Positions 48,286-56,992 of a DNA stretch of 64,000 nucleotides are shown here, piece after piece. Under the pieces are notes generated by a model. The model was not told where the DNA came from. It ran no database searches and saw nothing but the letters and a program-made list of their open reading frames with translations. How positions within the stretch are numbered: the first letter of the stretch is position 1; each line of letters starts with the position of its first letter. The stretch is from contig JAFGSW010000025.1 in the NCBI GenBank assembly GCA_016934415.1, forward strand, positions 1 to 64,000. The letters run 5' to 3'. Position numbers and translations under genes: made by a program. Source of the DNA: Spirochaetales bacterium (GTDB lineage: Bacteria; Spirochaetota; Spirochaetia; SZUA-6; RPPD01).

Positions 48286-48525
48286 ATGGTGCTCAACAAA
48301 AAAAACCTTGCTCAATTCATAGGATTATTGGTATTGGGATCTCTGGCGGGGAGCCTGGCCTGGGAAATCGTCGAACGGATCGTTAATGTCGCAGGGAATG
48401 CGCTCTCCCTGTCCCTGGCCGCGCCCCTCTCCGTCGATCTCCATGTCATCGCCCTCTCCTTCCGTCCGAATATCGGAACGCTGTCGGGAGCCGCGGCGGG
48501 AATCGTCCTTTTTTTCCTTTTATGA
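48286..48525 (+). CDS. DUF4321 small membrane protein
   Basis: A 79-residue protein with two hydrophobic segments (FIGLLVLGSLAGSLAWEIV and IGTLSGAAAGIVLFFLL), matching the DUF4321 family, which is often found next to maf. Function is unknown. The promoter lies so close that the mRNA would have almost no leader, and no ribosome site is visible. Either the message is leaderless or the start is internal. maf follows after 37 bases. Confidence 0.8.
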   Translation: MVLNKKNLAQFIGLLVLGSLAGSLAWEIVERIVNVAGNALSLSLAAPLSVDLHVIALSFRPNIGTLSGAAAGIVLFFLL

Positions 48526-48562
48526 TGAATGGCGCTGCGCGATAGACAGGAGTCAGTACGTA

Positions 48563-49144
48563 ATGGAAACAGTCATCCTCGCCTCGGGTTCTCCCAGACG
48601 GCGGGAATTGCTGACACGAATAGGGATACCGTTCAAGATTGAGATCCCGGATTTCGACGAGTCCGCTCTCCTTCACGGGGCGGAGCCTGCCGTCGTCTCC
48701 GCAATCGCCGCGAAAAAGGTCGAGATTGTGGCCGGGAGGCTGGACCGAGAATCGACGAAATGGGTCATCGGCGCCGATACGGTGGTCGAAATCGAAGGTC
48801 TGCTCCTCGGGAAACCGACGGGAAGCGCTGAAGCGTACGAATTCCTGAGCCTGCTTTCGGGAAAGGTGCATCGGGTGCATACCGGAATCGCTCTTCTTCC
48901 GGATCATGATAGTCAAATGATCGTCCGGATGTGTACGACCGAAGTCAAATTCAAGTCTCTGAGCGCGGCTGAAATCGATTTTTACCATCAGTCCAGGGAA
49001 TGGGCGGGGGCGGCCGGAGCTTATCGTATTCAGGAACGCGGCGGTCTTTTCGTCGAATGGGTGAAAGGCTCGTACAGCAATGTGGTCGGCCTGCCGCTGG
49101 AAACGCTTTACCTGATGCTTACGAACGCGGGATATATTTTTTGA
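48563..49144 (+). CDS. maf: Maf-family nucleotide pyrophosphatase
   Basis: Hydrolyses non-canonical or methylated nucleoside triphosphates. The 193-residue protein starts METVILASGSPRRRELLTRIG, the family's nucleotide-binding N-terminus. It has SAIAAKKVEIVA near residue 48, VIGADTVVEIEGLLLGKP near 70 with the catalytic Asp, FLSLLSGKVHRVHTGIALL near 95, and AGAYRIQERGGLFVEWVKGSYSNVVGLPL near 150. ATG 48563 follows GGAG by ten bases. A longer frame would overlap the DUF4321 gene. Confidence 0.92.
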   Translation: METVILASGSPRRRELLTRIGIPFKIEIPDFDESALLHGAEPAVVSAIAAKKVEIVAGRLDRESTKWVIGADTVVEIEGLLLGKPTGSAEAYEFLSLLSGKVHRVHTGIALLPDHDSQMIVRMCTTEVKFKSLSAAEIDFYHQSREWAGAAGAYRIQERGGLFVEWVKGSYSNVVGLPLETLYLMLTNAGYIF

Positions 49145-49253
49145 GTGTCGATTTTCAGTCGTCGCGCGTTTTTCGATATTGAAAAACCGTGAATTCGGTC
49201 TGCATCGGGCAATTTGTATAAGCGGCTGATGGAAATCGGATTGGGAGGGGGGA

Positions 49254-49282
49254 TAGACAGAAAAAGACGAATTGGGTATATT
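49254..49282 (+). promoter_or_regulatory. rpsB-tsf promoter
   Basis: TAGACA (49254-49259) and TATATT (49277-49282) are separated by 17 bases. They lie in the 437-base gap between maf and rpsB. The implied leader is about 290 bases, room for the ribosomal protein S2 autoregulation known in other bacteria. It holds a GCGAAGC...GCTTCGC hairpin just before the ribosome site. Confidence 0.6.
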
Positions 49283-49581
49283 AGGGTCAATATTTTGAAG
49301 CCGTTAAGCCGTTTTCGTACGGGATTTTAAAAAAATCCTATAGTTGAAAAAAGGTAATGTGTAATTGCGACTTCTCAACAACCGCCGGTTTTGAAGTTGC
49401 TCTCAATACCGAAGATCGAATTGTTTTCTCATCGGTCATGAACAGGGAAATGATTATTCTTCGGTGGAGGCGGTGGGGGCGTTTCACCGGGCCGTCACTA
49501 TGACACGGCCCATGGCGTACGCCTTACTACGCAAGCGAAGCGCATATCGCGATACGCGGTTGCTTCGCCGAGGAGGACAAT

Positions 49582-50556
49582 ATGGCAGTCGTTACCATGA
49601 AGAACCTGCTGGAGTCCGGAGTTCATTTCGGGCACCAGACCAAGCGCTGGGATCCGCGCATGAAACGTTTCATCTTCGCCGAGAGAAACGGGATCCACAT
49701 CATCGACCTGCAGAAAACAATCAATGCCATCAAGGATGCGTATGAAGCCGTCAGGAAGACGGTGCTCGCGAACAAGACAGTGCTCTTCGTCGGCACTAAA
49801 AAGCAGGCGCAGCAGGCGATCGAACGCGAGGCCAAGCGATGCAACATGTTTTACGTCAACAACCGTTGGTTGGGCGGCATGCTCACCAACTTTTACACCA
49901 TTAAAAAATCGATTTTGCGGCTTAAAAAAATCGAAAAAATGGAAGTTGACGGCACGTACGAGAACTTGACGAAAAAGGAAGTCGCGCGGCTCAACAAGGA
50001 AAAGGTGAAGCTGGAAAAGAACCTGGGCGGGATCAAGGAAATGAAGGATCTCCCCGGAATCGTTTTCGTCATCGACACCAAAAAGGAAACGAACGCCGTG
50101 GAAGAGGCGAAGATAATGGAAATCCCGATCGTCGCGGTCGTCGATACCAACTGCAATCCGCAGGGGATCGATTTCCCGATTCCCGGGAACGACGACGCCA
50201 TCCGCGCCATCACCCTCTTCACCCAGATCATCGCCAATGCAGTGGTCGAAGCCGAGAACGAGGCCGGTTTGGAAGTGATCGAATCGCTCCAGGATGAGGA
50301 AACGACCGAATCCGAAACCCAGTCGGTCGGCACAAGCCTGGACGCCGCAGCGTACGACGGCGGGGAAACCTTGATCGAGGAGGAGACGAAAGAGAAACCG
50401 GCGGTTGAGGAGGAGTACGCCGATTATCTGGTCAAGGAAGAAGAACCGTCGGAAGCCGCCGTGGAAGCGGAGCAGTCGCCGGAATCGCCCTCGGCTGAAA
50501 CTTCACAGGCTTCGGAAACGCCGGAGGCTGAAAAATCGCCGTCTTCGGCCGAATGA
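49582..50556 (+). CDS. rpsB: 30S ribosomal protein S2 with long acidic tail
   Basis: S2 helps S1 bind the 30S subunit. Residues 1-235 are a standard S2: [46 protein letters not shown] near 72, [18 protein letters not shown] near 93, [20 protein letters not shown] near 157, [20 protein letters not shown] near 200. A further 90 residues are Glu/Ser/Ala-rich and probably disordered. Ribosome site GAGGAGG. It is first in the order rpsB-tsf-frr-uppS-cdsA-dxr-rseP. This order is common in bacteria except that pyrH, normally between tsf and frr, is missing. Confidence 0.96.
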   Translation: MAVVTMKNLLESGVHFGHQTKRWDPRMKRFIFAERNGIHIIDLQKTINAIKDAYEAVRKTVLANKTVLFVGTKKQAQQAIEREAKRCNMFYVNNRWLGGMLTNFYTIKKSILRLKKIEKMEVDGTYENLTKKEVARLNKEKVKLEKNLGGIKEMKDLPGIVFVIDTKKETNAVEEAKIMEIPIVAVVDTNCNPQGIDFPIPGNDDAIRAITLFTQIIANAVVEAENEAGLEVIESLQDEETTESETQSVGTSLDAAAYDGGETLIEEETKEKPAVEEEYADYLVKEEEPSEAAVEAEQSPESPSAETSQASETPEAEKSPSSAE

Positions 50557-50635
50557 GGAAGCACCGAGACAAGACGTCCTCACGAGAGGGACGCATTTAT
50601 TTTCATGGATCAACATCATCCGAAAGGAGTATCAT

Positions 50636-51481
50636 GTGGAAATAGCAGCGATTGAAGTTAAAAAATTGAGGGATAAAACAGGCGCGGGCATGATGGACTG
50701 CAAGAGGGCCCTGCAGGAAGCGGAAGGAGACGCCGCCCGCGCTCTAAAAATACTCAAGGAGCTCGGGCTGGCCGCCGCCGCGAAACGGGCGGATCGTGCC
50801 ACCAGGGAAGGCAGGGTGTTCGCCGCGGTGACTCCAACCGTCGCCGGCTGCGTCGAGGTTTCCTGCGAAACGGATTTCGTCGCCAAAAACACCGATTTCA
50901 AAGAGCTCGGCGCGACCCTGGCTGATTACATCGTCACACACAAACCGACGGAGATTACTCCGGGCATGAACGAGGCGGTGGCCGGCGCCATCGGCAAGAT
51001 CAAGGAAAACATCACCATCCGCCGCTTTAAAACCATCGAAGCCGGCGCCCGGGAATTTTTTACGGAATACATTCACGGGGAGGGCAAAATCGGCGTCATC
51101 GTGAAAATGAGCGTCGAGAAGGACGAAGCGCTTCAGAACGATGCCGTCAAGGAACTCGCCTTCAACCTCGCCCTGCACATCGCCGCGTTCGCGCCGCGTT
51201 TCATTTCAGAGGAGAACGTGTCTCCCGAATTCAAGAAAGAACAGGAAGAGATCGCCCTCAAACAGGCTGAACAACTGGGCAAGCCGGAGAACGTCACCAA
51301 GGGCATCGCCCAGGGCAAGGTGAAAAAAGTGCTGGCCGAGGTCTGCCTCCTTGAACAGGGATTCGTCAAGGACGAGAAGCTTCCCGTCAGGAAGGTTCTG
51401 GAGGAAGTCGGCAAGACCGTCGGCGCGAAGCTGGCGGTTACCGATTACATTTATTTTAAAACGGGAGAAGAACTGGAATAA
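50636..51481 (+). CDS. tsf: Elongation factor Ts
   Basis: Exchanges GDP for GTP on EF-Tu. The 281-residue protein starts VEIAAIEVKKLRDKTGAGMM from a GTG with AAAGGAG seven bases before it. The overlapping ATG two bases earlier runs into a stop after two codons. DCKRALQEAEGD near residue 22, CVEVSCETDFVAKN near 78 and the core domain with HIAAFAPRFISEENV near 180 are typical. Longer readings would overlap the S2 tail. Confidence 0.96.
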   Translation: MEIAAIEVKKLRDKTGAGMMDCKRALQEAEGDAARALKILKELGLAAAAKRADRATREGRVFAAVTPTVAGCVEVSCETDFVAKNTDFKELGATLADYIVTHKPTEITPGMNEAVAGAIGKIKENITIRRFKTIEAGAREFFTEYIHGEGKIGVIVKMSVEKDEALQNDAVKELAFNLALHIAAFAPRFISEENVSPEFKKEQEEIALKQAEQLGKPENVTKGIAQGKVKKVLAEVCLLEQGFVKDEKLPVRKVLEEVGKTVGAKLAVTDYIYFKTGEELE

Positions 51482-51538
51482 CGAAAGCGGCGCTCCGTAA
51501 CCGTCTTTCGTCTTGTGGCATATAGAAGGAGGAATCGT

Positions 51539-52096
51539 ATGGTCGAAGAGGTGAAAAAGAGTTCGGAGGAGAAAATGAAGAAGGCGATCGCCGCGCTTCA
51601 CTACGAATTCAACACCCTGCGTACGGGCCGCGCCTCAGCCAGTCTTTTTGACGCGATCAAGGTCGATTATTACGGTCAGAAGACCCCGTTGAACCAAGTG
51701 GCGACGATTTCCGTCCCCGAGGCCCGTCTCGTGGTGATCCAGCCGTGGGACAAATCGGTGTTATCGGAAATCGAAAAGGCGATCCAGAAATCGGAACTGT
51801 CAATAAATCCAAATAATGACGGCAAGGTGGTGCGGATCAGCATTCCGCCCCTGACCGAGGAACGCCGCAAGGAACTCGTCAAACTCGCCAAAGGCAAGGC
51901 GGAACAAAGCCGGGTAACGGTCCGCAACGTCCGTCGGGACGCAAACGAGGAATACAAGAACCTACAGAAATCGTCGAAAATAAGCGAAGATGATTTGAAG
52001 CGCGGCGTTGATGAAATCCAAAAATTGACGGACAAATACATCGAAGAAATCAACCAAGTGCTGGAGGCCAAGGAGAAAGAGATCCTTGAAGTCTAG
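51539..52096 (+). CDS. frr: Ribosome recycling factor
   Basis: Splits post-termination ribosomes together with EF-G. The 185-residue protein has EKMKKAIAALHYEFNTLRTGRAS near 12-34, VDYYGQKTPLNQVATISVPEARLVVIQPWD near 45-75, PLTEERRKELVKLAKGKAEQSRVTVRNVRRDA near 104, and a C-terminal helix DEIQKLTDKYIEEINQVL. GGAGGAATCGT precedes the ATG. It follows tsf after 57 bases. Confidence 0.97.
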   Translation: MVEEVKKSSEEKMKKAIAALHYEFNTLRTGRASASLFDAIKVDYYGQKTPLNQVATISVPEARLVVIQPWDKSVLSEIEKAIQKSELSINPNNDGKVVRISIPPLTEERRKELVKLAKGKAEQSRVTVRNVRRDANEEYKNLQKSSKISEDDLKRGVDEIQKLTDKYIEEINQVLEAKEKEILEV

Positions 52097-52163
52097 TCCG
52101 TTGTCATCCTCGTCTGCGGCAGTACCGAAGGTGGTGGAAGATACAAACAGCCACGGTGATACA

Positions 52164-52182
52164 CTTCGGCTTCGCTCAGGAC
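52164..52182. repeat. GC-rich intergenic repeat fragment, CTTCGGCTTCGCTCAGGAC
   Basis: This word lies in the 119-base gap between frr and uppS. It resembles the CGGCT..CGCTCGGGGCAGG core of the nested repeats at 11.2, 15.5 and 39.3 kb, and an interspersed repeat type I know from many bacterial genomes. Confidence 0.5.
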
Positions 52183-52215
52183 GGGCGCCGTTCACAGAGA
52201 AGAAATAAAGAGTAT

Positions 52216-52938
52216 ATGAAAAAGAAATCCGACGCCACGGGGAAAGAAAACGCGCAACGCCTCCCCCGCCACGTGGGGATCATCATGGACGGCAATGGTC
52301 GCTGGGCCAGGAAAAGGGGCAAACCGCGATCCTTGGGGCATAAAGAAGGATTGGAAGCCGCCAAACGCGTCGTGAAAACGGCCGCCGATATCGGGTTGCG
52401 TTACTTGTCCGTGTTCGCATTTTCAACGGAAAATTGGAGCCGCACCGAAAAAGAAGTCAGTTATCTCATGTTTCTGGTGAAAAAGCACCTGCGCGCCGAA
52501 TACGAATTTTATAAAGCGAACAACATACGCCTCGTGTATTCAGGCGATCTCACCGGCCTCCGGCGGGACATAGCCGCCGACATCCGGGCCGCCACCGAGG
52601 AGACGGCTCATTTTCAAGGCTTGACCCTCAACATCGTGCTCAATTACGGCGGACGCGACGAGATCGTCCGGGCGGTCAAGCGCTGGCGGAAGGCCGGCCA
52701 GCCGCCGCTTACAGAGCGAAATTTTTACCGCTACCTTGACCAGCCGACCATGCCCGATCTCGATCTTCTCATCAGGAGCGGCGGCGAAAAAAGGATCAGC
52801 AATTTCCTTCTGTGGCAGTCAAGCTACGCCGAACTTTATTTCAGCGATAAGCTGTGGCCGGATTGGCAGGGAGACGACCTACGGGAGGCGATACGGGATT
52901 TTCAGAAAAGGGAACGCCGATTCGGGAGGGTTTCATGA
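52216..52938 (+). CDS. uppS: Undecaprenyl diphosphate synthase (isoprenyl transferase)
   Basis: Condenses isopentenyl diphosphates into the C55 lipid carrier for peptidoglycan. The 240-residue cis-prenyltransferase has RHVGIIMDGNGRWARKRGKPR near 18, GHKEGLEAAKRVV near 40, FAFSTENWSRTEKEVSYLM near 67, LNIVLNYGGRDEI near 140, and DLLIRSGGEKRISNFLLWQSSYAELYF near 180. The ATG used here follows a weak GAGAAG-type site. It overlaps cdsA by four bases. Confidence 0.95.
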   Translation: MKKKSDATGKENAQRLPRHVGIIMDGNGRWARKRGKPRSLGHKEGLEAAKRVVKTAADIGLRYLSVFAFSTENWSRTEKEVSYLMFLVKKHLRAEYEFYKANNIRLVYSGDLTGLRRDIAADIRAATEETAHFQGLTLNIVLNYGGRDEIVRAVKRWRKAGQPPLTERNFYRYLDQPTMPDLDLLIRSGGEKRISNFLLWQSSYAELYFSDKLWPDWQGDDLREAIRDFQKRERRFGRVS

Positions 52939-53789
52939 AAAATTTCTGGGCGCGCGTCCTCACCCTCGTGATCTTTTTTCCGCTCCTCGCCGTCGTGATC
53001 GTTCCATTGGGGTTCCTGCACCACCTGATTTTCAACGTCCTCGTGACGGCCGTGGCCTTCCTGGGGGCGCTGGAAATGAGGAAAATGTTCGAAAAAAAGA
53101 AGATGCCCGTGATGCGCGTGGTGAGCCCCATTCTCGCCGCGACGCTGCCGGCCGTGGTGTACCTGGAAGGAATGGATATCCTCCCTGAGGGATTCCTGAC
53201 GTTCTGGATTGCGGTTGTTCTCGGAGCCTTTTTCGTCATCACCGTGTGCGTCAACCGGAAAGAGATCCTGATCCAGCGTCTGCCGCTTCTCGCCTCGTCT
53301 GTGGTGGTATTGTTCATCCCCGCCTTTTTCCTCACGTTCATCGTGAGGATCACGTCCCTGAAGCATCCAGACATCGCCCTCCTCTTTTTCCTGGCGGCGG
53401 TTTTTTTCAATGACATCCTGGCCTACCTCGCCGGCTTGATCGCCAGGGGAAAAACGAGGCTCAACCTGCTCGTGAGCCCGAACAAGTCCCTCATCGGCTT
53501 CATCTTCGGTTTTGCCGCCTCGGTGGGAACGGTGGTGGCCGGATCTTTTATCTTTAAGAAATTTTTCGTCATGTCCGTGCCGGCGGCGATCCTCCTGGGG
53601 AGCCTGCTCGCCCTCACCTCTTTCGCCGGCGACCTGTTCGAATCGGCGCTCAAGCGTTCGTGCCAAATCAAGGATTCGGGCGTCGTGATGGCCGGGCGCG
53701 GTGGAATCATGGACGCCATCGACTCACTCCTCTTGAGCGCCCCCCTTTTCCTCTTCCTGTTTCCCTTGCTCGCCGCGTCGGTTCCGTGA
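52935..53789 (+). CDS. cdsA: Phosphatidate cytidylyltransferase CdsA
   Basis: Makes CDP-diacylglycerol for phospholipid synthesis in the inner membrane. The 284 residues contain about eight TM helices. The C-terminal CDS signature reads SALKRSCQIKDSGVVMAGRGGIMDAIDS, and the metal-binding Asp residues are kept. The common form of this signature has PGHGG and DRxDS; this protein has AGRGG and DAIDS. Start ATG overlaps the uppS stop, and dxr follows after 12 bases. Confidence 0.9.
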   Translation: MKNFWARVLTLVIFFPLLAVVIVPLGFLHHLIFNVLVTAVAFLGALEMRKMFEKKKMPVMRVVSPILAATLPAVVYLEGMDILPEGFLTFWIAVVLGAFFVITVCVNRKEILIQRLPLLASSVVVLFIPAFFLTFIVRITSLKHPDIALLFFLAAVFFNDILAYLAGLIARGKTRLNLLVSPNKSLIGFIFGFAASVGTVVAGSFIFKKFFVMSVPAAILLGSLLALTSFAGDLFESALKRSCQIKDSGVVMAGRGGIMDAIDSLLLSAPLFLFLFPLLAASVP

Positions 53790-53801
53790 CGGACGTCCGC
53801 C

Positions 53802-54965
53802 ATGCTTCATAGGCGCCGTCAGAAAAGGATCATCCTTCTCGGAAGCACAGGTTCAATCGGCCGGCAAACACTGGACATCGTCCGCGCATTCCCGCAGGAC
53901 TTCCGAATCGTCGCGCTCTCGGGACACAGCCGTCCGGATGAGCTTGCGCGCCAGATCGAGGAATTCGAACCGATCGCCGCCGCCTTGACGAACGGCACGG
54001 TGGAGCCCCCGCCGGGACCGATCGTCCGCTGGTATCGCGGAGGGAACGGGGCGGAGAGGATGATCAGGGAAATCGGCGCGGACATCGTCCTCAACGGCAT
54101 CGCCGGCGCCGCCGGCCTCCTTCCCTCCTTCGCCGCGCTCGAATCCGGCAAAGATCTGGCCTTGGCCAACAAGGAGACGATGGTGATGGCCGGTGAGATC
54201 GCTCTCGACCTGGCCCGCCGGCGCCGGCGCCGTATCCTGCCGGTGGACTCCGAGCACTCCGCCGTGTACAATCTGCTCGCCCGATTTCCCGGGGAGCCCG
54301 CCGAAATTATACTAACCGCTTCGGGCGGAGCTTTCCGCGACCGACCGCTTTCGGATCTCGGGCGGGTGACCGTCGAGGACGCCCTGCGCCATCCCACCTG
54401 GAGCATGGGGAAGAAAATCACGGTCGATTCGGCGACCATGGCCAACAAAGCGCTCGAGGTGATGGAAGCCTGCCGCTTTTTCGGCCTGCCGCCGAGACGC
54501 GTCAAGGTCGTCATTCACCCCCAGAGTTGCGTTCATGCCCTGGTCCGGGCCGCCGACGGAGCCCTGTACGCCCACATGAGCCGCCCCGACATGCGATTGC
54601 CCATCCTTGCCGCGCTCACCGCTCCCCGGGTGGCGGAGTCCGATTTCGGAAGGCTGGATCTCGAGAACTGCCGGCTCGATTTTTCGCCCGTTGACCCGGC
54701 CCGCTACCCGCTCCTCGAACTCGGCTATCGGGCCGCCGAAGAGGGCGGCGCCCTGCCGGTGGTCTTCAACGCCGCCAATGAAATCGCGGCGGCCGCCTTC
54801 ATCGAGGGCGAGATTTCCTTTCTCGATATCGAGCGCGTCGTGGACGGCACGATGACTCTGGGGTGGCCTAACTTGAATCGCAGTTTGGATGATGTTATAT
54901 TTAATGACAATTTGGCGCGGCGGAAAGCACGCGCCGTCATGAGCGATATCCGTAATGCGAGGTAA
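53802..54965 (+). CDS. dxr: 1-deoxy-D-xylulose 5-phosphate reductoisomerase
   Basis: First committed enzyme of the MEP isoprenoid pathway, which supplies precursors to UppS. The 387 residues have the NADPH loop IILLGSTGSIGRQTLDIV near 12, LALANKETMVMAG near 118, PVDSEHSAVYNLL near 147, TASGGAFRDRPLSDL near 172, HPTWSMGKKITVDSATMANKALEV near 193, and a helical C-terminal domain. The ATG lies 12 bases after cdsA. Confidence 0.96.
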   Translation: MLHRRRQKRIILLGSTGSIGRQTLDIVRAFPQDFRIVALSGHSRPDELARQIEEFEPIAAALTNGTVEPPPGPIVRWYRGGNGAERMIREIGADIVLNGIAGAAGLLPSFAALESGKDLALANKETMVMAGEIALDLARRRRRRILPVDSEHSAVYNLLARFPGEPAEIILTASGGAFRDRPLSDLGRVTVEDALRHPTWSMGKKITVDSATMANKALEVMEACRFFGLPPRRVKVVIHPQSCVHALVRAADGALYAHMSRPDMRLPILAALTAPRVAESDFGRLDLENCRLDFSPVDPARYPLLELGYRAAEEGGALPVVFNAANEIAAAAFIEGEISFLDIERVVDGTMTLGWPNLNRSLDDVIFNDNLARRKARAVMSDIRNAR

Positions 54966-54968
54966 AGC

Positions 54969-56351
54969 GTGCCAATTGGAACGATGATTGCGGACATTCT
55001 GGTCGGTATTCTCGGTCTCTTTATCATGATTCTCGTGCACGAGTTCGGTCACCTGGTCGCCGGCAAGCTACTCAAAGTGAAGGTCGAGACCTTTTCACTG
55101 GGATACGGCAAGAAACTGTGGGGTTTCAAGTGGCGCGGCACAACCTACCAGATCGCGGTGTTCCCGCTCGGCGGATTCACTAAATTCAGCGGGGAGCATC
55201 TGTTCGCGAAAGCTATCGAGCAAAACCTCGACCGGATACCCGAAGATGCCGACAGCTACTACAACCAGCCCCCCTGGAAACGCGTGCTCATCTCGTTCGC
55301 CGGGCCCCTGGCGAACATTCTCTTCGCGCTTGTATTTTTTACAATTGTTTATTGGATCGGGTTCAACCAATACAGCTACGGCAACCGCATTATTCTGGCT
55401 TCGGAAATGAACAAAGTGATTACCGGCGCTTCAGCCGTCATGAATCCGGCGGATACCGCGGGCTTGGAAAACGGGGACCGGATCACGGCCATCGACGGCA
55501 AACCGACCATGCATTTTTCGGAAATACAGACCGCGTTGGGAATGGCACCGGATCGGAAACTTGCCCTGACCGTGGCGGGAAGCGACAATACGATTCGACA
55601 CATCGAGATTACGCCTCAACTGAACAAAGATTACGCAACGGGATTCGTCGGCATTTATCCGGATGCGGATCTTGTCGTCGACCAATTGAACGCGACAACG
55701 GCTGTCATGAATCCTTGGCTTCAATCAGGCGACCTGATCACCGAGGCTGGCGGCGTACCGGTGTCGAGCCGGCTCGACCTTGTCCGAGAGTGCCTTCAAA
55801 AACCGACGTCTTTGCCGATGACGGTGCGGAGGGACGGTACAAGCGTCTCCGATACGTTCTATCCGGATTATACGGACAAATCCATGCCGCTCGGACTGTA
55901 TTTTCAACCGCAGGCATTCCGTACACCGAGTTATACGATCGGAGAAGCCCTGGGGAAGGGCTTCGAGAATATCGGCCAGATGGTGTATTCGATCGGCCTA
56001 TTGATCAGGAACATCCCGCGGATTAATCTCGGAAATTCCGTCAGCGGACCGATCCGTACGACGTTTTTCATCGGCCAGGCTGCGATCGAGGGATTCAAGC
56101 ACAGCTTCGACCAGGGACTCGTCCAGTTTGTCATCATTCTCTGCTACCTGTCGATCATTCTGGCGATCATCAATCTTCTCCCGCTGGGGATCATGGACGG
56201 AGGGTTCATCGTCCTTTTTTTAATCGAGGCGATCCGGCGTAAACCGTACCGTCCGAGATTTCTCTACATTTTCCAACTCGTCGGATTCGTGGTATTATTG
56301 GGGATCGGTCTGTTCGTCATCATTAATGATATATTTCATCTGCCGATGTAA
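54969..56351 (+). CDS. rseP: Site-2 metalloprotease RseP
   Basis: Intramembrane zinc protease that cuts signal peptide remnants or anti-sigma factors. The 460 residues open with FIMILVHEFGHLVAGKLLKV, carrying the HEFGH zinc motif, then SLGYGKKLWGFKWRGTTYQIAVFPLGGFTKFSG. Two PDZ-like segments span about residues 150-330 (LENGDRITAIDGKP, LQSGDLITEAGGVP). NLLPLGIMDGG near 400 is the second catalytic motif with its Asp. The start is GTG three bases after dxr. No rseA or sigma factor is adjacent. Confidence 0.93.
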   Translation: MPIGTMIADILVGILGLFIMILVHEFGHLVAGKLLKVKVETFSLGYGKKLWGFKWRGTTYQIAVFPLGGFTKFSGEHLFAKAIEQNLDRIPEDADSYYNQPPWKRVLISFAGPLANILFALVFFTIVYWIGFNQYSYGNRIILASEMNKVITGASAVMNPADTAGLENGDRITAIDGKPTMHFSEIQTALGMAPDRKLALTVAGSDNTIRHIEITPQLNKDYATGFVGIYPDADLVVDQLNATTAVMNPWLQSGDLITEAGGVPVSSRLDLVRECLQKPTSLPMTVRRDGTSVSDTFYPDYTDKSMPLGLYFQPQAFRTPSYTIGEALGKGFENIGQMVYSIGLLIRNIPRINLGNSVSGPIRTTFFIGQAAIEGFKHSFDQGLVQFVIILCYLSIILAIINLLPLGIMDGGFIVLFLIEAIRRKPYRPRFLYIFQLVGFVVLLGIGLFVIINDIFHLPM

Positions 56352-56365
56352 GGCGGAAGGAAACC

Positions 56366-56992
56366 ATGAAAAAATCCATCACCTGCATGTGCGAACATCG
56401 TTTCGAGGCTGATATTCCGGACAAGGTGGATCTTGAAAAAAGCGCCGACTCGATTGCCTCGATCATCGACGGGTCTTTCATGACCGTCTCATGTCCCTCC
56501 TGCGGTAAACTGCTGAAACCGGAATTCCCGTTTACGCTCGTTCACGGGGGACAAGGCTGGGAAATACGTTTCGTTCCGGAACTCGCCCGTCAGAAAACCA
56601 TGCGTCAACCGCCGATCGTCAAGGGCAAAAAAACGGCGCGCGTCGTCATCGGCTATTCCGAATTGCTGGAAAAGGTCAAGATTTTCGAGGAGCAGCTCGA
56701 CGATCGGGTTATCGAGTATTTGAAATATTTCATCATGTCGAAAGTGATGGAGAAAACCGAGGACGAAGAAAAAAACGTTGATGTCTATTACCATGAACGG
56801 CAGGGAGACGTTTTGGAATTTCACATTCAGGGCCTCAAGAGCGATGAAGTCGGCGTGTTCAAGCTGCCGATGGCCACGTATCGGAAGGCCCTCGCTGACA
56901 TCGACCGGCACTCGAGCGAAGAACCGTTCCGCGATTTTCTCACGCCGCCCTACGTCTCCCTTAACAAATTTTATTCCTGGGACGACGGATGA
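56366..56992 (+). CDS. CpXC-domain protein
   Basis: The 208-residue protein begins KKSITCMCEHRFEADIPDKVD and has TVSCPSCGKLLKPEFPFTLVHGG near residue 46. Its zinc-binding Cys pairs CMC and CPSC mark the CpXC domain. The remaining 140 residues are alpha/beta with no further motif. Function is not known in the family. The WD40-protein gene starts inside its stop codon, so the two are coupled, and both follow rseP in the same direction. Confidence 0.75.
   Translation: MKKSITCMCEHRFEADIPDKVDLEKSADSIASIIDGSFMTVSCPSCGKLLKPEFPFTLVHGGQGWEIRFVPELARQKTMRQPPIVKGKKTARVVIGYSELLEKVKIFEEQLDDRVIEYLKYFIMSKVMEKTEDEEKNVDVYYHERQGDVLEFHIQGLKSDEVGVFKLPMATYRKALADIDRHSSEEPFRDFLTPPYVSLNKFYSWDDG

Noticed and set aside
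50634-50636. ATG at 50634 as the tsf start
   Set aside because: It meets a TAG after two codons; the GTG at 50636 is in the EF-Ts frame.
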